Positions 9,755 to 18,871 of a stretch of 64,000 nucleotides of DNA are shown one piece after another. Source of the stretch: Bacteriovoracaceae bacterium (GTDB lineage Bacteria; Bdellovibrionota; Bacteriovoracia; Bacteriovoracales; Bacteriovoracaceae). A program made the translations under genes and the position numbers. Position 1 is the first letter of the stretch; each line of letters begins with the position of its first letter. The stretch is from positions 1 to 64,000 of the forward strand of contig JAGSHI010000001.1 of NCBI GenBank assembly GCA_023954635.1, written 5' to 3'. The notes beneath the pieces are model-generated. The model was given only the letters and a program-made list of their open reading frames with translations. It did no database searches and had not been told where the DNA came from.

Positions 9755-12700
9755 ATGAGAGTTCAGGCAGGGCCCAAATTCATATTAATTATACTTGGAA
9801 TAATAATGTTTTATTCCGGTGGAGTTTTTTCTTCAGAAAAAACGAAATGGCTGAACCTATATGCAAACTCTAGTTTTGGAAATCAAGTTCTCTTAGATCT
9901 TGATCCGAGTACAAAGAAAATACGCTTCACTTTTGATAAACCAAAAATTAATAATAAAAAAGAAGTCTTTGTTCTGGATGCAGACACACCAGAAAACGTC
10001 TCAAAGTCAATCGTTAAACTTTCTGATAAAATGAAAAACTCCTGGGGCCTGAGGTCTGGAGTTCAAGAATCTATTGTAAAGAAACTTTCAGAACTTATTT
10101 ATTTAAATACAAAAACGGGAAAAGTATTACATTTTGGAGTTAGTGGAAGGTCTCCTGCTTCTAGAGCTCCGGCCTATAGCCGCAGTGTTGGGTTATTTAA
10201 CATAAGACTTTCTTCCTCTAATCACCTCTTTCAAATGCGGGCAGTATTAGATGAAAGCTCCAATATCGAAAGATTTTCTCTTGTTAGTGAAGAACAAGAC
10301 ATGAGTAAATTTGAAGTAACGAGGAAAGGGGAGTCAATTGCTCTCGTTTCAAAAAAAGATCAGAAAGTTCTCTTCTTTTTTAGAATAAATGAACATGGAG
10401 ATGATTTAAATGAAGTTGTTTTTTATAATAAGCTTCAAGGGTTTGAGCTAGAGCAATTTACACGTAACCGTTACTCTCTTAAGAGAAATGATTCGGAGTG
10501 GTTAGTTCAAAGATATAGTGAGTCAGATCATGAATTTATTGATTTTACAGAAGAAGTTGTTTTAACTAATAAAAGTGTTGGTCATGAACCTGTCGTTAGA
10601 GTTCAGGGATCAGATAAATATTTCCCGTCGTTCAGCGAAGAAGAAATTAGTAACTTAATTAGTAAGGTCCTTCTTATCTCAAGCTCTGAAACTCTTGAGT
10701 CTGAGTTTCAAAGCACTTATCACAATTGTATGATTGAAAAATATCAAGTTGCTTTAAGTAGTAAGAAGAGTCCAGATGAGAGTGAACTTCTTGAGGGCTG
10801 TAAAAAAGTAGCTTTACTTCACGTAGAGTATAAAGACCTCTTGGAGAAATCAAAGCTACAGTTAAGTGAATCCGAAATATCTACAGAAGATTTAGAGAAG
10901 GCAATGCTTGCAACTCACTTAGAGTTTAAGTCTTGCTTAGTAGAGAAAGATATAATGATTAAGGATGATTTTCATTCTGAAATTAATTTTATTGAAATAT
11001 CGTCAAGAGAGGGTGGCCTTACCTTCCTCGAAAATCTTGTTGACTGTAAACAAACAGCAAAAGGTAGAAGCTACGTCGAAGAAATGCAAAGAAGTGTAGA
11101 AGGTGAAGCTAACTTGACAGCAGTTGGGACAACTTCTCAAACTGATTACATAATGGGAGCAAAACAACTCTCTGAAGCGAGTTATAAGAAGTGTACTGAT
11201 AAGATTGGTGCTCGTTATGCTGACTTTTGCAAAGATTATAGCGAATTGGTAAGTAGCTCATCATTATTTGAAAAGTCACATCTGTCTTTGTTAAAAGGTT
11301 CTAGAAAGAAGACGTTTAGAGATTGTATTGCTTTAGTTCAAAAGTCTGCATTGACTAACTTTAAATCGGGTCAAAGCCATGAAAAGGTGCTTTCTGAATC
11401 TCATAAGTCACAGGTCGCATGTGCCGCAATCGCTCTTCAACAACAAGTCGAGGATGAAGGTATTTCTGGTATCGAAACTTTTTTAAGTCGAATCGATTTT
11501 ATAAAAGGTCTCGGAATAAGAGTATCGAGTTCTGTTTTAAGTGAAGTTAAGCAGTCAGTAAGAACATGTTTAATCCAAAAAAGTAATGAATCGATTACAT
11601 TAAGTGATTTACTCTCAAGGCATGATCAAAATCTTGAAGCATGCCGAATTTCTAGTGTTAAAGATAAACTTCCACTTTTTTATAAATTTGTAACAAACAT
11701 TAGAATTAATAAATTTACAAATGATAAAGAAATTACCGAGTACCTAGAAGGACGAATTACAAGGAACCTTAAAAGACAAATAAGGGATCTTGTGACTGTT
11801 GCAGATATCAATTCAACTATTGCTAAAGATAGTATTTTTTCTTTTTCAATGATTATCAGCAAAATTATAACTGAAAACCTTAAGTCGACTTTCAGCCTAG
11901 ATGTTGAGGATAACCAAGTCTATCAATTCAACGTAGATAGTTTTGATGCTCTAGAATCTAAAGTAAATGTTCTTATTGGTAACAATAGTGGTAGTTCTTT
12001 GAGAACGGCTCTCGTCAAATACTTTGGAACTGCTTTTGAAAAGAATGGGGAGTGGGGAGTAGAAATCTACTCAAATGAACTAATGGTTAATTATCATAAC
12101 GAGAGAGCGTCTTATGAACTAACTCAAAAAGTTATGAAAAGTATCAAAGACATTGAAATATTAAAAGTAATGGTGACATCAATTCAAAAAGAATATGCAG
12201 AATGTTTAACTAAGTATTCTCCAAATGATAAGAATACAACATTCTTAGCTGAACTTAATAAATGTGATAAGAAGAAAGAAGGTGGTCTTATCTTCTCGTT
12301 AGCTAAAGACCTTTTTGAAGTTCAGGTTGCGAGTCATTACCCTAAAAATTCCGTACAAGCTTCAAAGATACTCAACCCTATTCATTATTTAAATGAATGT
12401 ATTAAGAGAGTTGATGAGTTTGAAGGAATGGGGATTGATGAATTTAGAAAGTTCGCGGTAGCCTGTACTGATATTGCTCAAATAGATATTGCACACAATA
12501 TAAACCTGAACTTGATTGAAAGTTACAAGCCAGTAATTCGAGGTCAAAATATTAGAAAGCCCAATCAGATAGATTACTCTTGTCAGAAAGATATTATTTT
12601 AAATATTCATAATAAGGTTGGATCAAACTCTGATCTTACTCTTGAGGCATTTAAAGCAGAACATAAACTAAATGGAAAAATGGTTAGACCAATATATGAG

Positions 12701-13993
12701 TTAATTATGACTAAAATTAGAGCTGGAAAGGGTGATGGCTCACTCTTAATGTATCTAGATGAAAGCAATCAGTTCGATTACGATTTTAAGTATTGGGATA
12801 ATAAAAATATTAAGAATTTACTCTCGACATTAGCTAAGAATGACTCTGTCGGTGGTGACCATATCAAAGAGTTAACAGACATCTGTTTGAAGTCTGTTAA
12901 AGACGAACTTTATCTTAAATTTAAAGATTATATTATTAGTGTCATACCTGCTGCTTTTGACGGAAGTCAGATTAATAGGGCTGGTGAATCTAATATTGAA
13001 GTAATTGATAAAATCGTAGATCTTGAAATGATTGATTTAATAATAAAGTTTAAGAGCCTGAAAGGAGATGAAGATGGAGTGCTTAACTCTACAGCTTCTC
13101 CACTGGATAAAGTTATTACCCCTGCAATGGGAATTCAAGTTTTATCAAATATGATCGCTGTTGTAGGTTCTTATATTTCTAAAGGATTTGTTTTTGATCC
13201 AGATAGAATGAAAACTGAACTTGTTGTATTCAAAGCAGAGTTTAAAAATGCCCTTCATTGGATTAATACTACCACTGATGTCGTAAGAGTAAGAGATCTC
13301 GAACGATTTTTTATCGAAAGTAAAGTTGCTGACCATTTGGCCCTCGCGGAAGTTTCGGAGAATGTTTATAGACAGTTTATGAACTTTATTACTGAAATGG
13401 AGCGAGAAGATTTTGAATCATTCAAAAGAAGAACTGGGAACAGGTCTTATGGGTCTCTCTCTACGGCACAAAGAAATGACTATCGATCTCTTGGGGAAAA
13501 ATATAGAAAACTAAAATCACTTGTTCGAAAAATGACTTCTTCATATGATTTTAGAAGGATTATGAGAACAGGAAGCCGAAGAGGCGAGCAGGTCTTAGAC
13601 TTCATTAAGGAAAATTATCTTCTCGTACGAGTTCTCGGAGATAATGTATCTTCTACAACAAAAAGAAAGATTGGTTTTGATGTAGCGAGACTTATAGTTA
13701 GAGATAATACAGAGGGTGGTTTCGCTGAGCAGTTTGTAAAAAATATTGCTCAACACTCTCTTAATGTTCAAAGCAATAATAAATGGTCTATTACTAAATG
13801 GCTTTTCTATGACAAGGGTGACTTTAATTGGAGCCATTTACGTAGGACAACAGCCGGTAGAAAGGCCCTTACTTATTACTGTGAATACATACTTTTACCA
13901 AAGATGCTAAATGCTAAATTGAGTAAAACGGTGATGAGACAGAGGACCGAACACTTCTCTGAATTGTTAAAAGAAGCACAAGGTCAAAACTAG
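9755..13993 (+). CDS. Giant secreted protein (1412 aa), unknown function
   Basis: Start chosen at the ATG at 9755 because GGAG lies nine bases upstream; a TTG at 9740 is in frame but has no better site. The first ~28 residues form a signal peptide with a strongly hydrophobic core (FILIILGIIMFYSGG). The first 270 residues are beta-like; the rest is largely helical with cysteines at intervals in repeating contexts such as CLIEK/CLVEK and CKKVAL, which might indicate weakly repeated helical units held by disulfides. The C-terminal 200 residues are basic. No family, protease or lipase motif is recognised. Size, export signal and position between other secreted proteins suggest a cell-surface or secreted factor. 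Confidence 0.78.
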   Translation: MRVQAGPKFILIILGIIMFYSGGVFSSEKTKWLNLYANSSFGNQVLLDLDPSTKKIRFTFDKPKINNKKEVFVLDADTPENVSKSIVKLSDKMKNSWGLRSGVQESIVKKLSELIYLNTKTGKVLHFGVSGRSPASRAPAYSRSVGLFNIRLSSSNHLFQMRAVLDESSNIERFSLVSEEQDMSKFEVTRKGESIALVSKKDQKVLFFFRINEHGDDLNEVVFYNKLQGFELEQFTRNRYSLKRNDSEWLVQRYSESDHEFIDFTEEVVLTNKSVGHEPVVRVQGSDKYFPSFSEEEISNLISKVLLISSSETLESEFQSTYHNCMIEKYQVALSSKKSPDESELLEGCKKVALLHVEYKDLLEKSKLQLSESEISTEDLEKAMLATHLEFKSCLVEKDIMIKDDFHSEINFIEISSREGGLTFLENLVDCKQTAKGRSYVEEMQRSVEGEANLTAVGTTSQTDYIMGAKQLSEASYKKCTDKIGARYADFCKDYSELVSSSSLFEKSHLSLLKGSRKKTFRDCIALVQKSALTNFKSGQSHEKVLSESHKSQVACAAIALQQQVEDEGISGIETFLSRIDFIKGLGIRVSSSVLSEVKQSVRTCLIQKSNESITLSDLLSRHDQNLEACRISSVKDKLPLFYKFVTNIRINKFTNDKEITEYLEGRITRNLKRQIRDLVTVADINSTIAKDSIFSFSMIISKIITENLKSTFSLDVEDNQVYQFNVDSFDALESKVNVLIGNNSGSSLRTALVKYFGTAFEKNGEWGVEIYSNELMVNYHNERASYELTQKVMKSIKDIEILKVMVTSIQKEYAECLTKYSPNDKNTTFLAELNKCDKKKEGGLIFSLAKDLFEVQVASHYPKNSVQASKILNPIHYLNECIKRVDEFEGMGIDEFRKFAVACTDIAQIDIAHNINLNLIESYKPVIRGQNIRKPNQIDYSCQKDIILNIHNKVGSNSDLTLEAFKAEHKLNGKMVRPIYELIMTKIRAGKGDGSLLMYLDESNQFDYDFKYWDNKNIKNLLSTLAKNDSVGGDHIKELTDICLKSVKDELYLKFKDYIISVIPAAFDGSQINRAGESNIEVIDKIVDLEMIDLIIKFKSLKGDEDGVLNSTASPLDKVITPAMGIQVLSNMIAVVGSYISKGFVFDPDRMKTELVVFKAEFKNALHWINTTTDVVRVRDLERFFIESKVADHLALAEVSENVYRQFMNFITEMEREDFESFKRRTGNRSYGSLSTAQRNDYRSLGEKYRKLKSLVRKMTSSYDFRRIMRTGSRRGEQVLDFIKENYLLVRVLGDNVSSTTKRKIGFDVARLIVRDNTEGGFAEQFVKNIAQHSLNVQSNNKWSITKWLFYDKGDFNWSHLRRTTAGRKALTYYCEYILLPKMLNAKLSKTVMRQRTEHFSELLKEAQGQN

Positions 13994-14216
13994 CATGTGA
14001 TTTCAATCATTTATGACTATACAATTTTGTAATCTTTTTAAGTTCATCTATCTTTAACTACTTGTGTTAAATACCTGAATTTCCTCAAAAGTTTGGACTT
14101 TTATTCCTAAAATATTAGTGATTTCAATAATTTGATTGACGGCCTTCGATTGGAAATCACCCGTTCGATTTGCTAGGGTATTGCCTTAGTTACGGGTTAC
14201 ACGCGCGGGGAGAAAA

Positions 14217-15899
14217 ATGGGAAAGGATGGATGGAAAATCCACCTTTATTTAATAGGCTTACTAACGGCCTATTCAGCTTTTGCTGTCACGGATCAACAA
14301 GATCTGGAAGGTCGCGTTCACTATAAAGAAAAATGCCAAGAGATAAAAAAGTATATTGTTGGCTCTAAATTTTCAGTTGATTGTTATCATAACTATCATC
14401 ACTACAATTCAAAAGCGTATAAATCTAATTACAATAAAACCAAAGTCAAAAGTAAGGGGAGACTCAAGGTTGCAGGGTATAACCTATGGCATCCGGGTTC
14501 TCTTAGAAGTGGATTTAAAGATTTAACTCTTGTCGCTAAGATCATGAATCGATGGGACTTAATTTCAGCGACGGAACTTCTTCCTGTCATTGGACGAGAT
14601 GAAGAAAACAATAAAGCGGTGGTTGAGTTTTTGGAAGAGGGCCCTTCTCTTATTGAAGCTCTTAAGAAATCTAATGATGAAAGAATTAGCGAGATCAAAA
14701 CAGACTTAAAGAAAGCAAAAAGTTTATACCGAGCTCCAGGATATTTGAAAATTCTGGAAGAGCTAAGAAAGCTAGATCGATCTTGGGCCTTGTTATTGGC
14801 TCCTCGAGGGGAAGCCGCGAAGTCCTCACATGTTCAAGAACTAGTCGGATTCTTTTATCGCTCATCTATGCTTAAACCTATTGTTAATGAACATTGCGAG
14901 GAATACAAAACGAGTCGGGGTGGTACTCCATTTGCTTGTATTCCAAATCTAAAAAAAGAATTTATGGGTAGAGACACGAGACAAGTTTTCTCGAGACGTC
15001 CTTTTATGGCCAATTTTGAGAGTGGAAATTTCGATTTCACCATGATCACTAGCCATATTATTTTCACTTCGCCTGATGAAGAGAACCAAATTGCTAGAAT
15101 TTTAAAACCGTCATTTGGAGTGAGTTCATACGAAGATATTGGTATTGGAGTCACTAAAGAAACATATGCTCGTGTTGCCGAAACAAAAATAATCTTAGAG
15201 TTCATGAACAAACTTCGAGAGTTTTATTACGAAGAAGATATTTTATACACTGGAGATATGAACTTGAATCACTCGAATCAATATTGGAGTGAGTTATTGA
15301 AAGAGCTTCCTGGCTCTAGTGTCTTCGTTAAGGAACCAACAACTTTATCTCAGCCTCGTTTTCATTCAACTGGAGTTCCAACAAATGGAAATTCTAATGA
15401 TTTCGATCATTTTATATTCTCTAAAAAGAAAACTCGGGAATGTATGAACGGCAGCAAAGATACAGTAAATATATTTCCTTACTACACAGGAACTGTTCAA
15501 ACTTACTTAAAATCGAACTACTTGATTCGAGACCCTGCTGAAATAGTCATCAACACTATTGTGGATGAAGTTTTAGGGATTAATGAAGCAGATACTATCG
15601 ATAGTGATGATAAGGTCGAGTTCGACTACAGTATGATCCCAGGTGCGAAATCTAAGATGTCGATCAAGGTGAAGGCCTTTGAAAAGAGCCTTAAGGGTGT
15701 CAAAACTATTAAAAACAATAGAATTGTTTGGGATGACTACAGATTTAAAGAGAAAGTAGAATTCTATAAGAGACGTGTTTTTACAGATCAGTTAAGAAAT
15801 AGATTCTATTATAGAGTATATGCTGAGTTGATTTCAGATCACTTTCCAATCTACATGACTTGTAAAACTTCAATGTCTGATGACGATAGTAACGATTAG
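14217..15899 (+). CDS. Secreted endonuclease/exonuclease/phosphatase (DNase I-fold) family protein
   Basis: 560 aa with a signal peptide ending YSAFA. The catalytic blocks of the EEP superfamily can be followed in order: YNLW (Asn89), TELLPVIG (metal-binding Glu120), TSHI (His280), GDMNLN (Asp347, Asn349), NDFDHF and a final SDHFP (Asp541, His542). The family includes DNase I, sphingomyelinases and inositol phosphatases, all metal-dependent phosphodiesterases; the exact substrate cannot be told here. The protein is longer than typical members (250-350 aa) because of inserts between blocks 2 and 3 and before the last block. A secreted nuclease or sphingomyelinase fits a predator that digests prey, which is inference. 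GGGGAG eight bases before the ATG supports the start. It converges with yqeY, two bases apart. Confidence 0.85.
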   Translation: MGKDGWKIHLYLIGLLTAYSAFAVTDQQDLEGRVHYKEKCQEIKKYIVGSKFSVDCYHNYHHYNSKAYKSNYNKTKVKSKGRLKVAGYNLWHPGSLRSGFKDLTLVAKIMNRWDLISATELLPVIGRDEENNKAVVEFLEEGPSLIEALKKSNDERISEIKTDLKKAKSLYRAPGYLKILEELRKLDRSWALLLAPRGEAAKSSHVQELVGFFYRSSMLKPIVNEHCEEYKTSRGGTPFACIPNLKKEFMGRDTRQVFSRRPFMANFESGNFDFTMITSHIIFTSPDEENQIARILKPSFGVSSYEDIGIGVTKETYARVAETKIILEFMNKLREFYYEEDILYTGDMNLNHSNQYWSELLKELPGSSVFVKEPTTLSQPRFHSTGVPTNGNSNDFDHFIFSKKKTRECMNGSKDTVNIFPYYTGTVQTYLKSNYLIRDPAEIVINTIVDEVLGINEADTIDSDDKVEFDYSMIPGAKSKMSIKVKAFEKSLKGVKTIKNNRIVWDDYRFKEKVEFYKRRVFTDQLRNRFYYRVYAELISDHFPIYMTCKTSMSDDDSND

Positions 15900-15901
15900 A
15901 G

Positions 15902-16312
15902 TTATTTAAGTTTTGCTATAACCAGTTGAGACGCTTTTTTTCCATCAAATTTACCTTTTATCTGTGGAGAAAGCTCTTTCATCACTCCACCCATATTTGG
16001 ATTCTCAAGAGTGGAAATAATTTGATCAATAATTGTTGAAACTTCTTCTTCAGTCATTTGCTTAGGCAGATAAGTTTCAAGAATTTTAATTTCTTTGCTC
16101 GCTTGTTCTTTCATTTCGTGCCCATCTGGGTACATTGAAAGAGAATCATTTAACTTCTTATGATATTTAATGACAACTTCGATCTCAGGAATTGGTTTCT
16201 TGGCAACTTTGTTCTCTGTGAGCATAGACTTAATATAACGTAAGGCCTGGAGCTTTTCCTTGTCCTTGCTTTTCATTGCACTCTTGATGTCATCATTTAT
16301 TTGATCAAGCAT
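15902..16312 (-). CDS. yqeY: GatB/YqeY domain protein
   Basis: 136 aa, close to the usual YqeY length of about 150. The family features are present: MLDQINDDIKSAMKSKD at the start, LRYIKS, the central YHKKLNDSL helix, and the C-terminal YLPKQMTEEE then MGGVMK block with FDGKKAS. YqeY resembles the tRNA-binding tail domain of the GatB amidotransferase subunit; its own role is not firmly established. It is cytoplasmic and lies two bases after the 229-aa secreted protein on the same strand, so the two are probably co-transcribed. Confidence 0.9.
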   Translation of the reverse strand: MLDQINDDIKSAMKSKDKEKLQALRYIKSMLTENKVAKKPIPEIEVVIKYHKKLNDSLSMYPDGHEMKEQASKEIKILETYLPKQMTEEEVSTIIDQIISTLENPNMGGVMKELSPQIKGKFDGKKASQLVIAKLK

Positions 16313-16314
16313 TC

Positions 16315-17004
16315 TTAATACTCCAGTTCACCGATTCTGAAGCCATGGAGATCGTAACGAACAAGAACTTCAAAGGTTTCGTTACTATCTAAGTCTCTAA
16401 CATTAGAGACTTCAAAATAACCCATTCTCTTTCTAGTATTAGAAGGGTCCATAACTCGATAATATTTTGTTGAAATATAGTCTAGTGTTGACTCTAGCTC
16501 GATCTCGAGATCAAACTCTTCAATCCGCTCACGGGTTTTCTTATTTACCCTAGAGAATGCAGAAGGTGAGAGGTATTTAACGTGAGATTCCTCTAATGTC
16601 GCTTGAAGGACAATCTGGTTTTCTCTTAACTCACAATTATCGACATAGATAACTTCCCAGCTGGCAGGTTTATGAATGACTTCACCGCGATGGTTAACGT
16701 ATGTTGTAGCGAAAGTTTTCTTGAGTTTTCCTTCACAAGTAACTCCTAAAACATCAATCGCAAGTCTCATCAAAGTCACAACTGTACTTCCCTGATGGTT
16801 TGTAATGTACTTTTTAGAAACCTTTATTGTGGAACTTTCAATACACTCATCTGAATCAAAATTTCTTTCAGTTTCATTACTAACGACAACTTCACTACAA
16901 ATTTTTGGGATAAGAAATTGGTTTTTGAGCTCTTCGTTTGTTTCAACCCATCCAGCTTGAACGGCCGTACTAAGCATGATTAATATGAAAAGAGATTTGT
17001 TCAT
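16315..17004 (-). CDS. Secreted/periplasmic protein of unknown function
   Basis: 229 aa, with a signal peptide ending AVQA before GWVETN. The mature protein is beta-rich with four Cys (ICSEVV, DECIES, VTCEGK, NCELRE) that may pair in disulfides. No family recognised. It sits between a LysR regulator 78 bases upstream and yqeY two bases downstream, all on the minus strand. Confidence 0.72.
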   Translation of the reverse strand: MNKSLFILIMLSTAVQAGWVETNEELKNQFLIPKICSEVVVSNETERNFDSDECIESSTIKVSKKYITNHQGSTVVTLMRLAIDVLGVTCEGKLKKTFATTYVNHRGEVIHKPASWEVIYVDNCELRENQIVLQATLEESHVKYLSPSAFSRVNKKTRERIEEFDLEIELESTLDYISTKYYRVMDPSNTRKRMGYFEVSNVRDLDSNETFEVLVRYDLHGFRIGELEY

Positions 17005-17082
17005 AGTGTCACTTTTACCGCGATCGGGACTCTTTGTTAAGATTTAGATTTTAAAAGCTTTACTAGAATTCAGGTATTTAAC

Positions 17083-17958
17083 TTATTTAAGTGCTTTTAG
17101 TACGCTAGAAATATGTCTCGTCATGGTTTTAGCCGCATTCGATTTCAAAAAATCACTTCTATAGACCAAACATATACTGTCCTTAAAGGAGGGATAACCT
17201 CCATCTAAAGGGCGTAAGCTATTCCCTTCAAGTTCAGCGACTCTTGTTGGAAGTATTCCAATACCTGCACCCATTGAGGTGAGTTTTGCGACGACTTCTA
17301 GATTTGAAGAGGAAAGAGTTCTCTTGAACTTCAATCCCTTCTTTTGCATTTTACCCATGAGGCTTTGCGTTTGAGCAAGGCTAGGCTCTTGAATAAGTAT
17401 TTTGTCTTCAGAGTCCTCGTCATTATTTGGAGACTTCGTTTTAGATTTAAAAAACCTAACTTCGTCTTTGAAAAGTTCGACAATAACTAAGTCTGGGTGG
17501 GCCGGCGGATTAACTACTATTCCAAAGTCTATCTGGAAGCTGATAATTTTTTCAGTAATCTTTCTAGAAAGATCATGAACAAGATCAATTTGCAGGTTGG
17601 AATAATCGGCTAAAAGCTGAGGTAAAAATTTATCTAATGTAAAAAGTGCTACAGAAGGATGAATACCTAGTGTGTACCTTCCTCTAATTTCGCTCTCATC
17701 CCGGGCAGTTTCAGAAACTAAATGCTCCCATTTTGTAAGGAGTTCTCTGGCCTCTCTTACTAATCTTTGGCCCGCCCGAGTTAGTTTTACTCCAGACTTT
17801 GATCTCACCAGAAGAGTTTGGTCCATGGAGGCCTCCAAACGCTTAACTGCTTGAGTTAGGGAAGGCTGACTGGTCCCAAGACGTTCAGCGGCCCGTGAGA
17901 GGTTCTCGGCCTTGGATATTTCGATAAATGAGCGTAAATCGTGTGGGTTTGGTAACAT
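17083..17958 (-). CDS. LysR-family transcriptional regulator
   Basis: 291 aa, the standard LysR length. The N-terminal winged helix-turn-helix is clear: LRSFIEISKAENLSRAAERL, then TSQPSLTQAVKRLE and LLVRSKSGVKLTRAG. The remaining 200 residues match the two-lobed effector-binding domain, with a block ending GAGIGILPTRV that is typical of the second lobe. The ligand is unknown. It is transcribed divergently from the beta-helix protein at 18051, and a T-N11-A dyad of LysR type lies ten bases before its start codon, so autoregulation and control of the divergent gene are likely, as in many LysR systems. Confidence 0.93.
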   Translation of the reverse strand: MLPNPHDLRSFIEISKAENLSRAAERLGTSQPSLTQAVKRLEASMDQTLLVRSKSGVKLTRAGQRLVREARELLTKWEHLVSETARDESEIRGRYTLGIHPSVALFTLDKFLPQLLADYSNLQIDLVHDLSRKITEKIISFQIDFGIVVNPPAHPDLVIVELFKDEVRFFKSKTKSPNNDEDSEDKILIQEPSLAQTQSLMGKMQKKGLKFKRTLSSSNLEVVAKLTSMGAGIGILPTRVAELEGNSLRPLDGGYPSFKDSICLVYRSDFLKSNAAKTMTRHISSVLKALK

Positions 17959-17967
17959 AAGTACCTG

Positions 17968-17986
17968 TTATAATAAGTAGTTATAA
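17968..17986. promoter_or_regulatory. Candidate LysR operator (T-N11-A dyad)
   Basis: TTATAA, seven bases, TTATAA. The inner part is ATAA-N7-TTAT, which meets the T-N11-A pattern of LysR sites. It lies in the divergent region between the LysR gene and the gene at 18051, overlapping the expected -35 of the latter. AT-rich sequence makes chance occurrence possible. Confidence 0.4.
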
Positions 17987-18005
17987 GTATTTCAAGAGGT
18001 TATAG

Positions 18006-18011
18006 TATAAT
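18006..18011 (+). promoter_or_regulatory. Candidate -10 box for the gene at 18051
   Basis: A perfect TATAAT about 40 bases before the TTG start. The -35 would fall in the LysR-like dyad and is not a good TTGACA match, consistent with an activator-dependent promoter. Confidence 0.4.
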
Positions 18012-18050
18012 TGAGTAATAAAGGAAAGTATTTCTATATCTGGAGCTATT

Positions 18051-18821
18051 TTGGAAGAGAAGAAGAAAGAGAAAGATATTGATATTAATGAACAATCATC
18101 TAAAAAATCAGGTGTTCTAGGACTTCTTGAGACTCTCTTGAGAAAGCTTCCTAATATTAGTTATGTCTTTCTTTTGTCTCCGATTCTCATTATGTTTGTC
18201 ATCTGTGTGGGGGCCTCTCTTACCCCCGGAGCATTAATCTTTTTAAAGGTCGAAGAGCTAACTCGTGATGGAAGTGTTCTTCTACGTGCATTTGGTTTGG
18301 GATGTTCTCTAGGTTTAGGATTCTTTCTCTACGGCCTAACGATTATCTTTATCGTTCCACTTTTTAACTTACCATTTATTCCTTTCGTTCGAAGTTATCG
18401 AGGGCCATGGTTTAGTTTAGAATCAATTCCTTGGTATATTCATAATGCATTAACATATCTTGTTCGTTATACAATTTTAGACCTTATGACTCCTTCTCCA
18501 ATTAACCTTCTCTTTTACAAGATGATGGGAATGAAGATGGGAAAAAACGTCATGATTAATAGTACTAATATTTCAGACCCATGTTTAATTGAACTAGATG
18601 ACTATGTTGTTATAGGTGGTTCCGCTTCTTTGATGGCCCACTATGGAATGAAGGGATATCTGATCATTGATAAGTTAGTGATAGGAAAAGGTACTACTGT
18701 AGGATTAAATGCAAATATAATGGGTGGAGTCAGAATAGGTGAGAAATGCACTATCACTCCAAATGCAGTTGTGCTTCCTAAAACTGTTATACCTGACCAT
18801 ACAAAATATGGAATTGAGTAA
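18051..18821 (+). CDS. Membrane-anchored left-handed beta-helix (hexapeptide acyltransferase-like) protein
   Basis: 256 aa from a TTG start, supported by GGAG five bases upstream; there is no alternative start before the first membrane segment. After a charged leader come two or three hydrophobic segments (about residues 37-60, 82-112). The C-terminal 100 residues form a short left-handed beta-helix of hexapeptide repeats: MGKNVMI, LIELDDYVVIG, LVIGKGTTVGL, IMGGVRIGEKCTI, then VVLPKTVIPD. Similar modules occur as the C-terminal part of Pls/Dlt-like synthetases and in acetyltransferases, so it may acylate an envelope compound, but the repeat number is low and catalytic His is uncertain. It is divergent from the LysR regulator and 50 bases before hemN. 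Confidence 0.75.
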   Translation: MEEKKKEKDIDINEQSSKKSGVLGLLETLLRKLPNISYVFLLSPILIMFVICVGASLTPGALIFLKVEELTRDGSVLLRAFGLGCSLGLGFFLYGLTIIFIVPLFNLPFIPFVRSYRGPWFSLESIPWYIHNALTYLVRYTILDLMTPSPINLLFYKMMGMKMGKNVMINSTNISDPCLIELDDYVVIGGSASLMAHYGMKGYLIIDKLVIGKGTTVGLNANIMGGVRIGEKCTITPNAVVLPKTVIPDHTKYGIE

Positions 18822-18871
18822 ATCTGATTAATATCATAGAAATCGACGCATTCTAGGCTTAACCTGTGCCT

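Noticed and set aside
17961-17966. ACCTGT near the LysR start as a second lux-box half-site
   Set aside because: No partner ACAGGT at the right distance; likely chance.
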